DNA of 38,798 nt, taken from positions 1 to 38,798 of the forward strand of contig JAGQGU010000032.1 of the NCBI GenBank assembly GCA_020432165.1, in the 5' to 3' direction. The notes under the pieces were generated by a model. The model saw only the letters and a list, made by a program, of their open reading frames with translations. It made no database searches and was not told where the DNA came from. The position numbers and the translations under genes are program-made. Each line of letters opens with the position of its first letter. Within the stretch, counting starts at the first letter, position 1. Shown piece by piece: positions 1-10,652 of this stretch. This stretch comes from Thermomicrobiales bacterium (GTDB taxonomy: Bacteria > Chloroflexota > Chloroflexia > Thermomicrobiales > UBA6265).

Positions 1-40
1 AACTCTTGACAGGACAGTTACTACCCGCGACGTGACATCG

Positions 41-1696
41 CTACATCTCCAGGATGAGCGGCAGTATCACCGGGCGGCGTTTGGTGCGTGAGAAGACGTA
101 TTTCTGCGCGCTTTCGCGCACTGCATGATGCAGTCCCTGCAGATCACCGGCGATGAGGGCGCGTTCGAGCGCTTCTGCCACTGCTTCATCAATCCCCTGC
201 TCCAACAACGGATCGGAGGTGATGACGGAGAATCCACGCGAACTGACCTTTGGGCCGGACACGATCTTGCCCTCGGCACGATTGATGCCAACAGCCACCG
301 CGATCAGACCATCGTTCGCCATCGTCGTACGATCACGTAAGGCGGGGTCGTGGGCCAGCCCAACGCTACTCCCCTCGACCACTACAGTACCGACATCGAT
401 CTGATCGGCGATATGCATACCGCGATCGTCCAGCACCAACACATCGCCGATCCAGACTCGATGGACCTTCTCCCGCGGTATTCCCTCTTCCACTGCCATA
501 TCGCCATAGAGCGCGAGGTGCCTGGGTTCGCCATGCGTCGGGATCACATGTTCGGGTCGGACAAGCTGGATCATCTCCCGCAATTCATCGCGATAGGCGT
601 GTCCGGAGACATGTACCCGCGCCAGGCCTGGATAGACAACCTCTGCACCGGCCTCGAAGAGCAGATCGATAACCCGATAGATCGCAGTTTCATTCCCGGG
701 GATGGGAGAGGCCGAGATCACGACGGTATCGCCTTCCTTGATCGTCAGTTTGGGATGATCACGATTGGCAATACGACTCAGCACCGCCATGGGCTCGCCC
801 TGACTACCGGTTACCAAATAGACAAGCCGATCATCCGGCACACCCTGGGCGCTTTTGCCAGGGAGCAGGACTTCACGAACATCAGTCAGATAACCAAGCT
901 CGCGAGCAACACGCACGTAATTCTCCAGGCTTCTGCCAAGAGGCACTACCCGGCGACCAGTGCGGGCAGCCTGATCGATCACCTGCTGGAAGCGGCTGAT
1001 CATGGAGGCAAATGTTGCGAGAATAATGCGACCGGGAGCCACATCAAACAACTCGGTCAAGGTATCGTTGACCACTGATTCGCTTGGTGTGTGCCCCTCG
1101 CGCTCGGCATTGGTCGTATCCGATATGAGCACGCGCACACCAGAATCGCCATAGCGACGAATCGTTTCCTTGTCGGTCACTATACCGCCATCAGGCGTGG
1201 GATCGAACTTAAAATCGCCCGTAACCACAATCACACCCTGCGGTGTCGTGATCGCAAACCCAACCGAATCCGGAATGCTGTGGGTCACGCGGAAGGGTTC
1301 CAACGAAAAGTCGCCAGCGGTCAGATGCGGATGCTCATCCGGATCGAAGATATGCAGCGGGGCTTTATCGGCCAGCTTGCGTTCCTGCAGTTTGGAACGG
1401 ATCAGCCCGGCGGTGAGCTTGGTGGCGTAGATCGGTGCACCCACCTCTTCCCACAACCAACTCAGCGCTCCGATGTGATCCTCGTGACCATGGGTGATAA
1501 AGATGCCCCGCACCTTCTCTCGCTTGCCCTTCAGGTAGCCAACATCCGGGAGCAGCAAATCGACTCCCAGCTGCTCGGCATCGGGGAAACCGAGTCCGAA
1601 ATCGACCACGACAATATCCTGATCGGTCTCAAAGAGCATCAGGTTCTTGCCGATTTCGCCGACACCCCCGAGGAAGATAATGCGGACATCGGTCAT
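41..1696 (-). CDS. rnj: Ribonuclease J
   Basis: A 551-residue metallo-beta-lactamase/beta-CASP ribonuclease, predicted to cut and 5'-to-3' trim RNA in the cytoplasm. The zinc-binding HGHEDH motif lies at residues 69-74, the GDFKFD segment supplies a later metal ligand, and the HVSGHA and PTHGEPRH segments of the beta-CASP/C-terminal part are present. The length matches the usual RNase J of about 555 residues. The ATG at 1696 has an AGGAG ribosome site nine bases upstream. It begins 18 bases after the uracil-DNA glycosylase gene ends, so the two are probably co-transcribed. Bases 1-40 beyond its stop show no clear terminator. Confidence 0.95.
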   Translation of the reverse strand: MTDVRIIFLGGVGEIGKNLMLFETDQDIVVVDFGLGFPDAEQLGVDLLLPDVGYLKGKREKVRGIFITHGHEDHIGALSWLWEEVGAPIYATKLTAGLIRSKLQERKLADKAPLHIFDPDEHPHLTAGDFSLEPFRVTHSIPDSVGFAITTPQGVIVVTGDFKFDPTPDGGIVTDKETIRRYGDSGVRVLISDTTNAEREGHTPSESVVNDTLTELFDVAPGRIILATFASMISRFQQVIDQAARTGRRVVPLGRSLENYVRVARELGYLTDVREVLLPGKSAQGVPDDRLVYLVTGSQGEPMAVLSRIANRDHPKLTIKEGDTVVISASPIPGNETAIYRVIDLLFEAGAEVVYPGLARVHVSGHAYRDELREMIQLVRPEHVIPTHGEPRHLALYGDMAVEEGIPREKVHRVWIGDVLVLDDRGMHIADQIDVGTVVVEGSSVGLAHDPALRDRTTMANDGLIAVAVGINRAEGKIVSGPKVSSRGFSVITSDPLLEQGIDEAVAEALERALIAGDLQGLHHAVRESAQKYVFSRTKRRPVILPLILEM

Positions 1697-1714
1697 GTAT
1701 TGGCGCTCCTGAAT

Positions 1715-2314
1715 CTAGAAAAGCGATTGCTGACGCACGATCGGATCTGACTTGGCCCGGGTGGCTTCGCGCTCAGCCAGCAAACGGGGCAGCTTCTGGA
1801 AGTCGGCCTCAATCTCGGGTCGCAATGCACCGTTGTGCAATGCCGCCGCCGGGTGATACATCGGCACGATCAATCGACCGTCTACCTCTTTCGCCTTCCC
1901 ATGGATGCGACTGATACGCTCGCCGGGGAAATAGGCAGCCATGCTGAAACGACCGAGCGTGACGATCACATCCGGATTGATGATCTCCACCTGTTGCTTG
2001 AGGAAATGGCTGCAGGCATAGATTTCATCAGGTAGCGGATCGCGATTCCCGGGCGGGCGATGCTTGACGACATTCGTGATGAAGACATCATCACGGCTCA
2101 GGCCAGCACTCTGGAGGAGTTCGGTCAGGAACTTCCCGGATGTACCAACGAAGGGCTTACCCTGGGCATCTTCGTGGAACCCCGGGGCTTCACCGATAAG
2201 CAGAATACGCGCCTGCGGGTTGCCCTCCCCTGGAACAGGGTTGGTAGCTCCGCGATGCAGTTCACATCTGGTGCAGACGGCGATTTGTTGGCGTAGTTCG
2301 TCGAGCGTTGTCAC
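1715..2314 (-). CDS. Uracil-DNA glycosylase, family 4-like
   Basis: A 199-residue iron-sulfur uracil-DNA glycosylase that removes uracil from DNA to start base excision repair. Visible motifs are the N-terminal Cys pair C14/C17, the GEAPGFHEDAQGKPFVG active-site region (41-57), and the MYHPAA motif near residue 152. Family 4 enzymes normally bind [4Fe-4S] with four Cys. Here C14, C17 and C101 are present, but the residue in the NVVKxRPP segment that is usually Cys is His85. The start is GTG at 2314 with only a weak ribosome site. The gene sits upstream of rnj and downstream of the sugar permease gene; the 97-base gap before it shows no clear terminator. Confidence 0.88.
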   Translation of the reverse strand: MTTLDELRQQIAVCTRCELHRGATNPVPGEGNPQARILLIGEAPGFHEDAQGKPFVGTSGKFLTELLQSAGLSRDDVFITNVVKHRPPGNRDPLPDEIYACSHFLKQQVEIINPDVIVTLGRFSMAAYFPGERISRIHGKAKEVDGRLIVPMYHPAAALHNGALRPEIEADFQKLPRLLAEREATRAKSDPIVRQQSLF

Positions 2315-2411
2315 GGTTCCCCGATTCTTCGTGTTGGATAGTCAGCGGTGATATCGCCTCTACTCGCATACCCACTGACCAAACGCTATCGGTCTGAACG
2401 CAAGTATACGC

Positions 2412-3236
2412 CTATCCTTTCACCGCTCCCTGGGTGATTCCTTCGATCAATTGACGCTGGAAGATCAGAAAGATCGCGATAATCGGCAGGAAAATAATGG
2501 TTGCCCCAGCCGCAATCAGGGGGATATTGGCGGTCCAACGATCCTGGAAATACATGAGGCCCACTGGAAGCGTGTGATATTTCGGATTCACATTGACGAC
2601 CAGAGGCAACATAAACTCGTTCCATGTCCAGATGAAGAACATCAGCCCAATTGTACCGACCATGGGGCGGCTGAGCGGGAACATAACCTGCCACAGACTC
2701 TGCCAGCTATTGGCACCATCGACGATAGAAGCCTCCATCACATCGTTGGGGACGCTGAGGAACCCCTGCCGCATGAGGAGCGTGCCGAAGCTGAGACTCA
2801 TGGCGATCTGCGGAAGAATGAGCCCCACGAGGGAATCGAGGAGACCGATTTCCCGCAGCACGTAGTAAAGCGGTACAACCATTGCCTGCAACGGGATCAC
2901 CAGCCCCAGCAACAGGTAGGTAAAGGCGATATTGCTACCACGAAAACGGAAGCGGGCGAAGGCATACCCGGTGAGGGTGCTCAAAAAGATACTGGGGACG
3001 ACCACCCCCACCGCCACGATGATGCTATTCCCAAAGAAACGACCAAAGTGGCCCTGGGTCCACGCCTTTTCGTAGTTCTGCCATTGCGCCTCGTTGGGCA
3101 GAGAGAAGATGCCCTTTGCGAGCTCCGGTGCGGTCTTGAGCGACGCCAGAATGGTGACAACAAACGGCAGGATAGCGATAGCGGCCCCCAGCAACAGCAG
3201 CGTGTAGGCAAGAATCTTCCTAACCATTGCGTTCAC
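2412..3236 (-). CDS. Carbohydrate ABC transporter permease, MalG type
   Basis: A 274-residue inner-membrane permease with about six hydrophobic helices, the second of a heterodimeric sugar importer. The cytoplasmic EAA loop that contacts the ATPase is visible as EASIVDGANSWQSLWQVMFP in the second half. The N-terminal helix begins after a short basic stretch (MVRKILAY). Its start overlaps the end of the partner permease gene by 17 bases, which indicates translational coupling. The substrate cannot be read from the sequence. No ATPase gene is adjacent, so a shared MsmX-type ATPase encoded elsewhere is inferred. Confidence 0.92.
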   Translation of the reverse strand: MNAMVRKILAYTLLLLGAAIAILPFVVTILASLKTAPELAKGIFSLPNEAQWQNYEKAWTQGHFGRFFGNSIIVAVGVVVPSIFLSTLTGYAFARFRFRGSNIAFTYLLLGLVIPLQAMVVPLYYVLREIGLLDSLVGLILPQIAMSLSFGTLLMRQGFLSVPNDVMEASIVDGANSWQSLWQVMFPLSRPMVGTIGLMFFIWTWNEFMLPLVVNVNPKYHTLPVGLMYFQDRWTANIPLIAAGATIIFLPIIAIFLIFQRQLIEGITQGAVKG

Positions 3237-4134
3237 CCGCGAACCGGAGGATCAACATTGATCCGACCAGGGTAATAACCGAGAGCAGTACAGCGATAGC
3301 GGCTCCGTAACCAGCCTGATTCGCCCCAAAAGCCGAGTTGATCATATAGAGCGCCATCACCTGTGTCTCGGTACCAGGTCCGCCATCGGTCGTGGTCTTG
3401 ATCACATCGAAGGCTCGCAGCGCATTGATGAGATTGATGCTTAACACCACCGCGATCTCGCCGCGCAATCCAGGCAAGGTGACACCCGTGAATTCCTGCC
3501 ACATGCCTGCGCCATCGATACGGGCAGCTTCGTACTGATCGTTCGGAATCTTCTGCAATCCGGCAAGAAACACGACGTAACAGAATCCGTATGCTGCCCA
3601 GGCTCCGATGAAACCGACCGTGGGCAATGCCCAGATGAAATCCCCCAACCAGGTTGGAGGCGACGCCCAGCCAAGCTGTTTCAGCACCTTGTTTACCGGT
3701 CCAAAGATCGGATTGAGAATCCAGGCCCAAACCACGCCGATGAGCACACCGGGCATGATGTAGGGCAGAAAGAGTCCAGCCTGAAACCAGCGACCACCAC
3801 GCAATCTGAGCTGATGCACGATAGCCGCCGGGATAAGCCCGATGAGAGCGGGCAAGAGCACAAAGAACGGAATGAGTTTGAGATTGTTCCAGAAAGCGGT
3901 GCGGAACTGCACACTCTCCAATGCCCGCTGGTAATTCGCCAAGCCGTTGAAGATAGCGGTGTTCCAGCTAATACCATTCCAGTCGGTGAGACTGAGGATG
4001 ATGGTACCAGCCGTAGGAATGGCCATAAAGGCCGTAAAAATGAGCAGCCCAGGCAGGAGATAGAGCCACGGCTCCAGATGCCGGAGTCTGGCCGGAGCGG
4101 AACCAGATTCCGCTCCGGTGACAGGAGTTGCCAC
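3220..4134 (-). CDS. Carbohydrate ABC transporter permease, MalF type
   Basis: A 304-residue inner-membrane permease with about six transmembrane helices. The first helix follows a short cytoplasmic N-terminus and reads WLYLLPGLLIFTAFMAIPTA. The EAA loop, YEAARIDGAGMWQEFTGVTL, lies near residue 200. It pairs with the MalG-type protein encoded just downstream. It starts three bases after the binding-protein gene ends, and its own end overlaps the next gene. The order binding protein, MalF-like, MalG-like is typical of CUT1 sugar importers, which take up oligosaccharides, polyols or glycerol phosphates; I cannot choose between these. Confidence 0.92.
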   Translation of the reverse strand: MATPVTGAESGSAPARLRHLEPWLYLLPGLLIFTAFMAIPTAGTIILSLTDWNGISWNTAIFNGLANYQRALESVQFRTAFWNNLKLIPFFVLLPALIGLIPAAIVHQLRLRGGRWFQAGLFLPYIMPGVLIGVVWAWILNPIFGPVNKVLKQLGWASPPTWLGDFIWALPTVGFIGAWAAYGFCYVVFLAGLQKIPNDQYEAARIDGAGMWQEFTGVTLPGLRGEIAVVLSINLINALRAFDVIKTTTDGGPGTETQVMALYMINSAFGANQAGYGAAIAVLLSVITLVGSMLILRFAGERNG

Positions 4135-4137
4135 GAA

Positions 4138-5448
4138 CTACTCGAAGGAGGCCGCGTAGACTTCCTGAAGTGCGGTTACGAATGCCTGCGGATCAATCTG
4201 TCCGCCAAGCAGGCTCTGCAGGTTCGCGGTGAGTACATCATAGAAATCCGGCGTCGCCCAGTCGAGGTAGTGGCCAATGGCATCCGCCGCCAGCGCGGTG
4301 TTCCAGTTGCCATAGAGATCGCCAGAGAGCGTACCCTCGGTGACCAAATCCGCTGGGATCTCACCAGCGGGCAGAATACCTGCTTCCACGAACTTCGCAT
4401 TCGCGCTCTCGCTCACGAACGAGGCAATCAGCTCGACGGCGAGTTCGGGATCCTCAGCATTGGTCGTAACCGAGTATGGAATGCCGACACCACCAACATG
4501 CAGCACGGTACCACCAGCTTCATGCGGAGGCATCAGGAAGAAGCCAGCATCGTCGCCGAGTCCTTCGCCAACCTGACCCGCTGCCCAGGAGCCCTGCATG
4601 AGCATGGCGCTCATGCCAGCGGTGAAGAGCGGTACGGCATCGTCGCCATTGATACCCTCAAACCCTTCCATGAAGAAGCCGTTGTCGTTCCACTCCACCA
4701 GTTTGGTGGCGGCATCGAGCATGGAGGGATCCTCGAAACTGGCATCGTTGCGACGATAGATGATGTTGTCCAGATATTCGCGCGTGGTGTAGGTGCCCTG
4801 AATGGCACCAAAGATGTGGATTGCTTGCCACTTGTCCAACGTACCGAAGGCGATAGGCTCAACACCATGCTCGCGCAGCGTGGCATTCAGTGTTTCAAAT
4901 TCGGCAAAGGTCGTTGGTACCTCGAGACCATGTTCGGAGAAAATGGTGCGATTGTAGTAGAAACCCACGATCTCAGATTCGGCGCTGACGCCCCAAAGCT
5001 CGCCTTCGCCAAATACGGTGCCATCGGCACTGTACATATTGCGAGCAGCGAGACCTGCCGGGAAGAGTTGATCCCAGCCATATTGCTCAACATAAGGCTG
5101 GAGGCTGATGATCTGACCACCACGAATCATCGGCCCCATCAGGGCCTCGCCATTGTTGACTTGGGCGACATCCGGGCCTTGATTGCTCTCTACAGATCGC
5201 GGCAGCGTGCTAACGAGTTCTTCCAATGCCCAGCCACGATGCTCTGCGGTCACACCCTCGTGTGCTTCCGCGAATTCAGCGACGATACTATCAGCGATAT
5301 CGCTACGCGGTGGCGTATTGAGTGTGTCCCAAACGGTGAGTTCGACATCCTGCGCGGCAACCTCGCTCGCCTGCAGACGGTTCGCACCGGCGATACCAGC
5401 GGAGACGATACCTGCGCGCTTCATAAGTTCGCGACGGTGAAGTGACAT
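4138..5448 (-). CDS. Extracellular sugar-binding protein of ABC importer
   Basis: A 436-residue family 1 solute-binding protein that would deliver a carbohydrate to the two permeases encoded downstream. I chose the ATG at 5448 over one at 5490 because it has a GAAAGG ribosome site and gives a clean export signal. That signal starts MSLHRRELMKRAG, where the twin Arg followed by ELMK fits a Tat signal, then a short hydrophobic stretch and a likely cut near EVAAQ. There is no lipobox Cys, unlike many Gram-positive binding proteins. The mature part begins with VELTVWDT, a common first strand of this family. The first gene of the importer operon. Confidence 0.92.
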   Translation of the reverse strand: MSLHRRELMKRAGIVSAGIAGANRLQASEVAAQDVELTVWDTLNTPPRSDIADSIVAEFAEAHEGVTAEHRGWALEELVSTLPRSVESNQGPDVAQVNNGEALMGPMIRGGQIISLQPYVEQYGWDQLFPAGLAARNMYSADGTVFGEGELWGVSAESEIVGFYYNRTIFSEHGLEVPTTFAEFETLNATLREHGVEPIAFGTLDKWQAIHIFGAIQGTYTTREYLDNIIYRRNDASFEDPSMLDAATKLVEWNDNGFFMEGFEGINGDDAVPLFTAGMSAMLMQGSWAAGQVGEGLGDDAGFFLMPPHEAGGTVLHVGGVGIPYSVTTNAEDPELAVELIASFVSESANAKFVEAGILPAGEIPADLVTEGTLSGDLYGNWNTALAADAIGHYLDWATPDFYDVLTANLQSLLGGQIDPQAFVTALQEVYAASFE

Positions 5449-5468
5449 AATGGGTGCCTTTCCGTGAG

Positions 5469-5494
5469 ATGAATGCTTGCGGATACGCATTCAT
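5469..5494. promoter_or_regulatory. Candidate operator of the sugar importer
   Basis: A perfect inverted repeat with 8-base arms (ATGAATGC and GCATTCAT) and a 10-base spacer. It lies 21 bases upstream of the chosen binding-protein start. A possible minus-strand -35 box, TTGACC, is read just upstream of it, near 5519-5514. The position suits a repressor site for a sugar regulon, but it could also be an mRNA hairpin. No regulator gene is adjacent. Confidence 0.35.
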
Positions 5495-5578
5495 AGTGCC
5501 ACGGCAAGGAAGGGTGGTCAATAACGCGAGGGGGCGAAGCACCGGTTCGCCATTCGGAGCAGACGTTGCGCCTGGGTG

Positions 5579-5788
5579 CTAGACCGCGTCAGCCTCACGG
5601 CGAGCATGAAGCTGCAATTGGTACTTATGGAGTTCATCCAGGCGGCGTTCAATCTGGTCGAGCGTCTCGTCGCTCTGGTCCACCAGATATTCATCTCGCA
5701 GCTCAATCAGCATTTGGGATATGCGCGCAATCGTGCGCACGATCTGAACCGGATCGTCGTTGATTGAACCCATGCTCAGTCCGGCCAT
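5579..5788 (-). CDS. Small hypothetical protein
   Basis: I do not recognise this protein. It has 69 residues if it starts at the ATG at 5788, which has a strong GGGGAG ribosome site; a longer GTG-started version from 5836 lacks one. The middle is a charged, amphipathic helical region, roughly residues 14-65 (QIVRTIARISQMLIELRDEY, then QIERRLDELHKYQLQLHARR), which would suit a coiled coil or helical hairpin. There is no signal peptide or membrane segment. It lies between ligA and the sugar importer on the same strand, with about 130 bases to the binding-protein start, so co-transcription with either is uncertain. Confidence 0.6.
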   Translation of the reverse strand: MAGLSMGSINDDPVQIVRTIARISQMLIELRDEYLVDQSDETLDQIERRLDELHKYQLQLHARREADAV

Positions 5789-5888
5789 GATTACTCCCCC
5801 AACCAATCGCCCGGGTGGAGACCCTAAGCTTTGCACTCTACGTAAAGACTATACGTTCGCTGCACGCACTATAGCATAGAAACAGCGA

Positions 5889-7973
<2,085 letters not shown>

Positions 7974-8005
7974 CTAGCACAAACGTTCGTGTAGGCGATG
8001 AGGCG

Positions 8006-9997
8006 ATGCAGCAGCAATCCGACCATACCGAGACAACCCAGCGTTACACCAATCTCTGTGATCGTGCCGTGGGTTTCATTGAAGAGCAAGGGGGCACGGT
8101 CAACGAGGATGTGCTGATTAGCCATGTCTTCGGTTCGGCGGGTTCTGCGTCGATCTGGCGTCCGTTGTTGCGAAATGTGCTGGAACCGGATGAGCGTGTC
8201 ATGTTTCGCGCCAATGGCGATTGGTTCATCACGAATCAACCCCTCCCGGTAGCAACTGATCAGCTGCTTCTTTCACAGTTTGTCGCGATCGATGTCGAAA
8301 CCACCGGATTACAAGCACATCGCCATAAGATCATCGAGATCGCGTTGCTACGCTATCGCGATGGTGTGCTGGAGCGCCGCTATGAATCTCTGCTAAATCC
8401 GGGCCGCACCATTCCCATCTTCATTACCAAACTCACCACGATTCGGAATGAAGACGTCGCGGAGGCACCCGTATTCGCCGAGATTGCCCAGGACGTGCTC
8501 GATTTCATCGGCGAGGACATCATCGTGGGGCACAACGTCGGCTTTGATATCGGCTTCATCAATACCGAGCTGGATCGGGTCGGCAAACCCAGCCTGATCA
8601 ACGAACGGATCGACACGATGGGGTTGGCAACCAGGCTGCTGCGGGAGATTCGCAAGCCAAGCCTGGACAAGGTCGCCAGCGCGGTTGGGCTCAACCCGCG
8701 GGGTGTTCACCGCGCCGGCGGTGACGCCAGACTCACAGCCGAGGTCGCGATGCGATTGATGACGACTGCGACACAGCAGGGTATCAACAACGTTGACCGA
8801 CTCAAATCCGTCGCGTATGTACCTGAGCCTCGTGTGCGCGACGATATCGGTCGCGCCCGCGCGGTGCTGGACCGCTCGCTGGTGGCAGACCTCCCCAAGA
8901 AACCGGGCGTCTATATCATGCGGGATGCTCGCGATGAAATCGTCTACGTGGGCAAGGCAAAGAATCTACGTAATCGCGTAAGTTCGTACTATTCGCAGCC
9001 CATCGGTATGACACGCAAGATGGACGGGTTGATCGAAAATGTCCGCCGTATCGATCACCAGGTGGTTGGCAGCGAGATTGAAGCGCTCTTGCTGGAGAGT
9101 CAACTCATTCACCGTTACCAGCCGCGATACAATGTGGCCCTCAAAAAGAGCGAACACTACCCCTATATCAAGGTTGATACCAGCAATCCCTGGCCGCGGG
9201 TATATCTGGCACGCAGCCGCAAGGATGATGATGCTCACTACTATGGCCCCTATACCAGCGCGACCTCGGCCCGACGCACGGTGGATGTAATCAACAGTGC
9301 TCTCCCCCTGCGTACCTGTACACGGACATTCCGCAACGCGAAAAGCTATGGCAAACCATGTATGGCACTGGAGCTCCGTCAGTGCATGGGTCCGTGCACT
9401 GGCAAGGTTGATAGAGATGCGTATCAGGCGCATGTGAAGGCCGTGTTGGACTTGCTGGAGGGTCGAGACGATGCGATGTATCAGCAGCTCCATCGGCAGC
9501 TGGAAGAAGCCGCTGAGGCCCTCGATTTCGAGCGAGCCGATCGTATCCGCAAGAATATTCTCAACCTGACCGCAATTCTCGGCGAACAGCAGCGTACTCG
9601 CGATGCGGACTCAATTCTCAATCTCGCACTGGTGCTACCAGGTGTGGAGAGTGAACGCGAAGTGTGGTTGATTCTGCATGGCGTACTGTGGTCGAGACTG
9701 AGCATCGAGAACGACTTTGAGGAGCGACTCGCCGAATCGCTGGAGCGCGCCAGAGGCTGGACGCCACCACCACGCAATCACGATGAGGTGGACGAAGCCG
9801 GGTTGCTGGCGCGGTTCCTTTTCCGCAATGCCGATAACCCCGCGTTGGTGATGTTCTCACCAGAATCCGCTGACCCAATCGCCATCGCAGAACGCATCCG
9901 CGCTGTAGACGATGGCAATATTGCAACGCTGGATGTGCGCAAAGAAGTTGCGAAAGAGGAGCAGGAGCAGGATAGCGATTCCGACGACGCGCTTTAA
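8006..9997 (+). CDS. DEDDh exonuclease / UvrC-type GIY-YIG nuclease fusion
   Basis: A 663-residue DNA-processing protein. Residues 1-85 form a helical, winged-helix-like region. A DnaQ-type 3'-5' exonuclease follows at about 90-255, with D96 and E98 (DVET), D181 (GHNVGFD), and H235/D240, the full DEDDh set. A GIY-YIG nuclease starts at about 297: GVY 301-303, YVGK 314-317, R322 and a catalytic-type Glu in EALLLE (359-364). Four Cys follow in a UvrC-like iron-sulfur pattern, then a UVR segment near 490-510 and an acidic tail. UvrC's C-terminal RNase H-like nuclease and helix-hairpin-helix domain are absent, so it resembles Cho fused to DnaQ. It is likely a repair nuclease, not the canonical UvrC. 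Confidence 0.9.
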   Translation: MQQQSDHTETTQRYTNLCDRAVGFIEEQGGTVNEDVLISHVFGSAGSASIWRPLLRNVLEPDERVMFRANGDWFITNQPLPVATDQLLLSQFVAIDVETTGLQAHRHKIIEIALLRYRDGVLERRYESLLNPGRTIPIFITKLTTIRNEDVAEAPVFAEIAQDVLDFIGEDIIVGHNVGFDIGFINTELDRVGKPSLINERIDTMGLATRLLREIRKPSLDKVASAVGLNPRGVHRAGGDARLTAEVAMRLMTTATQQGINNVDRLKSVAYVPEPRVRDDIGRARAVLDRSLVADLPKKPGVYIMRDARDEIVYVGKAKNLRNRVSSYYSQPIGMTRKMDGLIENVRRIDHQVVGSEIEALLLESQLIHRYQPRYNVALKKSEHYPYIKVDTSNPWPRVYLARSRKDDDAHYYGPYTSATSARRTVDVINSALPLRTCTRTFRNAKSYGKPCMALELRQCMGPCTGKVDRDAYQAHVKAVLDLLEGRDDAMYQQLHRQLEEAAEALDFERADRIRKNILNLTAILGEQQRTRDADSILNLALVLPGVESEREVWLILHGVLWSRLSIENDFEERLAESLERARGWTPPPRNHDEVDEAGLLARFLFRNADNPALVMFSPESADPIAIAERIRAVDDGNIATLDVRKEVAKEEQEQDSDSDDAL

Positions 9998-10001
9998 GAC
10001 T

Positions 10002-10062
10002 GGTAGCAGGGGATCTTGTCCCCCCCAAACTTTCCCAGGTACCCGCAAGGGGTGCCGCTACC
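10002..10062. repeat. Three-armed palindromic element between convergent genes
   Basis: The outer arms GGTAGC (10002-10007) and GCTACC (10057-10062) enclose two hairpins. One is at 10009-10023 (GGGGAT with a CTT loop). The other is at 10038-10056 (GGTACCC paired with GGGTGCC, one wobble pair). It fills the gap between the stops of the exonuclease fusion (plus) and pyrE (minus). It may act as a bidirectional terminator or be a dispersed palindromic repeat. There is no long T run on either side. Confidence 0.6.
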
Positions 10063-10064
10063 GA

Positions 10065-10652
10065 TTACTTCCCTGGATTTGCGGTTGTGCCTGGTTTCTC
10101 TAGCGGGATGCCTTGAGCACAGAGCGGGCATGTATCCGCTGGCCAGGCCTCAAAATCGACCGCAGCGATTGGCACAAGGGGAACATCATCGAAGCTGGTC
10201 TTTCCGCCGCTACGATCAACCAGCACACCCACAGCCACAACTTCCACGGGATGGACCTCCAGGGCCGCCAGTGTCTCTCGCACCGATCCACCGGTGGTGA
10301 GAATATCGTCTACTACCAGCACCCGCGTGCCAGGCGCGAAGGTCGTACCACGGCGAATTTCACGACCGCTAGCGCCATCGGAGGCACGTTCGGCATAGGC
10401 GGAAGCAACACCGAGTTGACGCGCCGTTTCAAAGGCGAGAATGATGCCGCCGGTGGTGGGTCCGACAACGACATCTATGCGCTCGTCACGAAAGCGGTCA
10501 GCGAAGAAGGTGCAGGCGGCGCTGGTCGCAGCGGGATCGCGCAGGAGATTGAACTTCTCCACATAAACCTCGCCGTGCTTACCACTGGCATAGAGAAAAT
10601 GCCCGTGTTTGATGGCACCGGTTGCAGCGAGCTGGGTGAGAAGATCGGTCAT
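10065..10652 (-). CDS. pyrE: Orotate phosphoribosyltransferase
   Basis: A 195-residue enzyme that joins orotate to PRPP to make OMP, the fifth step of UMP synthesis. The PRPP-binding motif VLVVDDILTTGGS lies near residue 120, and the VGPTTGGIILA and YAERA segments fit PyrE. The ATG at 10652 has AAAGGA upstream and overlaps the pyrD stop by one base (TAATG), so a longer reading into pyrD is unlikely. It is the last gene of the pyr operon. pyrF, which would use its product, is not in the window. Confidence 0.95.
   Translation of the reverse strand: MTDLLTQLAATGAIKHGHFLYASGKHGEVYVEKFNLLRDPAATSAACTFFADRFRDERIDVVVGPTTGGIILAFETARQLGVASAYAERASDGASGREIRRGTTFAPGTRVLVVDDILTTGGSVRETLAALEVHPVEVVAVGVLVDRSGGKTSFDDVPLVPIAAVDFEAWPADTCPLCAQGIPLEKPGTTANPGK

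Noticed and set aside
3814-5445. A 543-codon open frame on the plus strand opposite the sugar-binding protein and permease genes
   Set aside because: It is antisense to well-recognised importer genes, has no recognisable domains, and its residue make-up (many His, Arg and Ile) is that of a shadow frame in GC-rich DNA.
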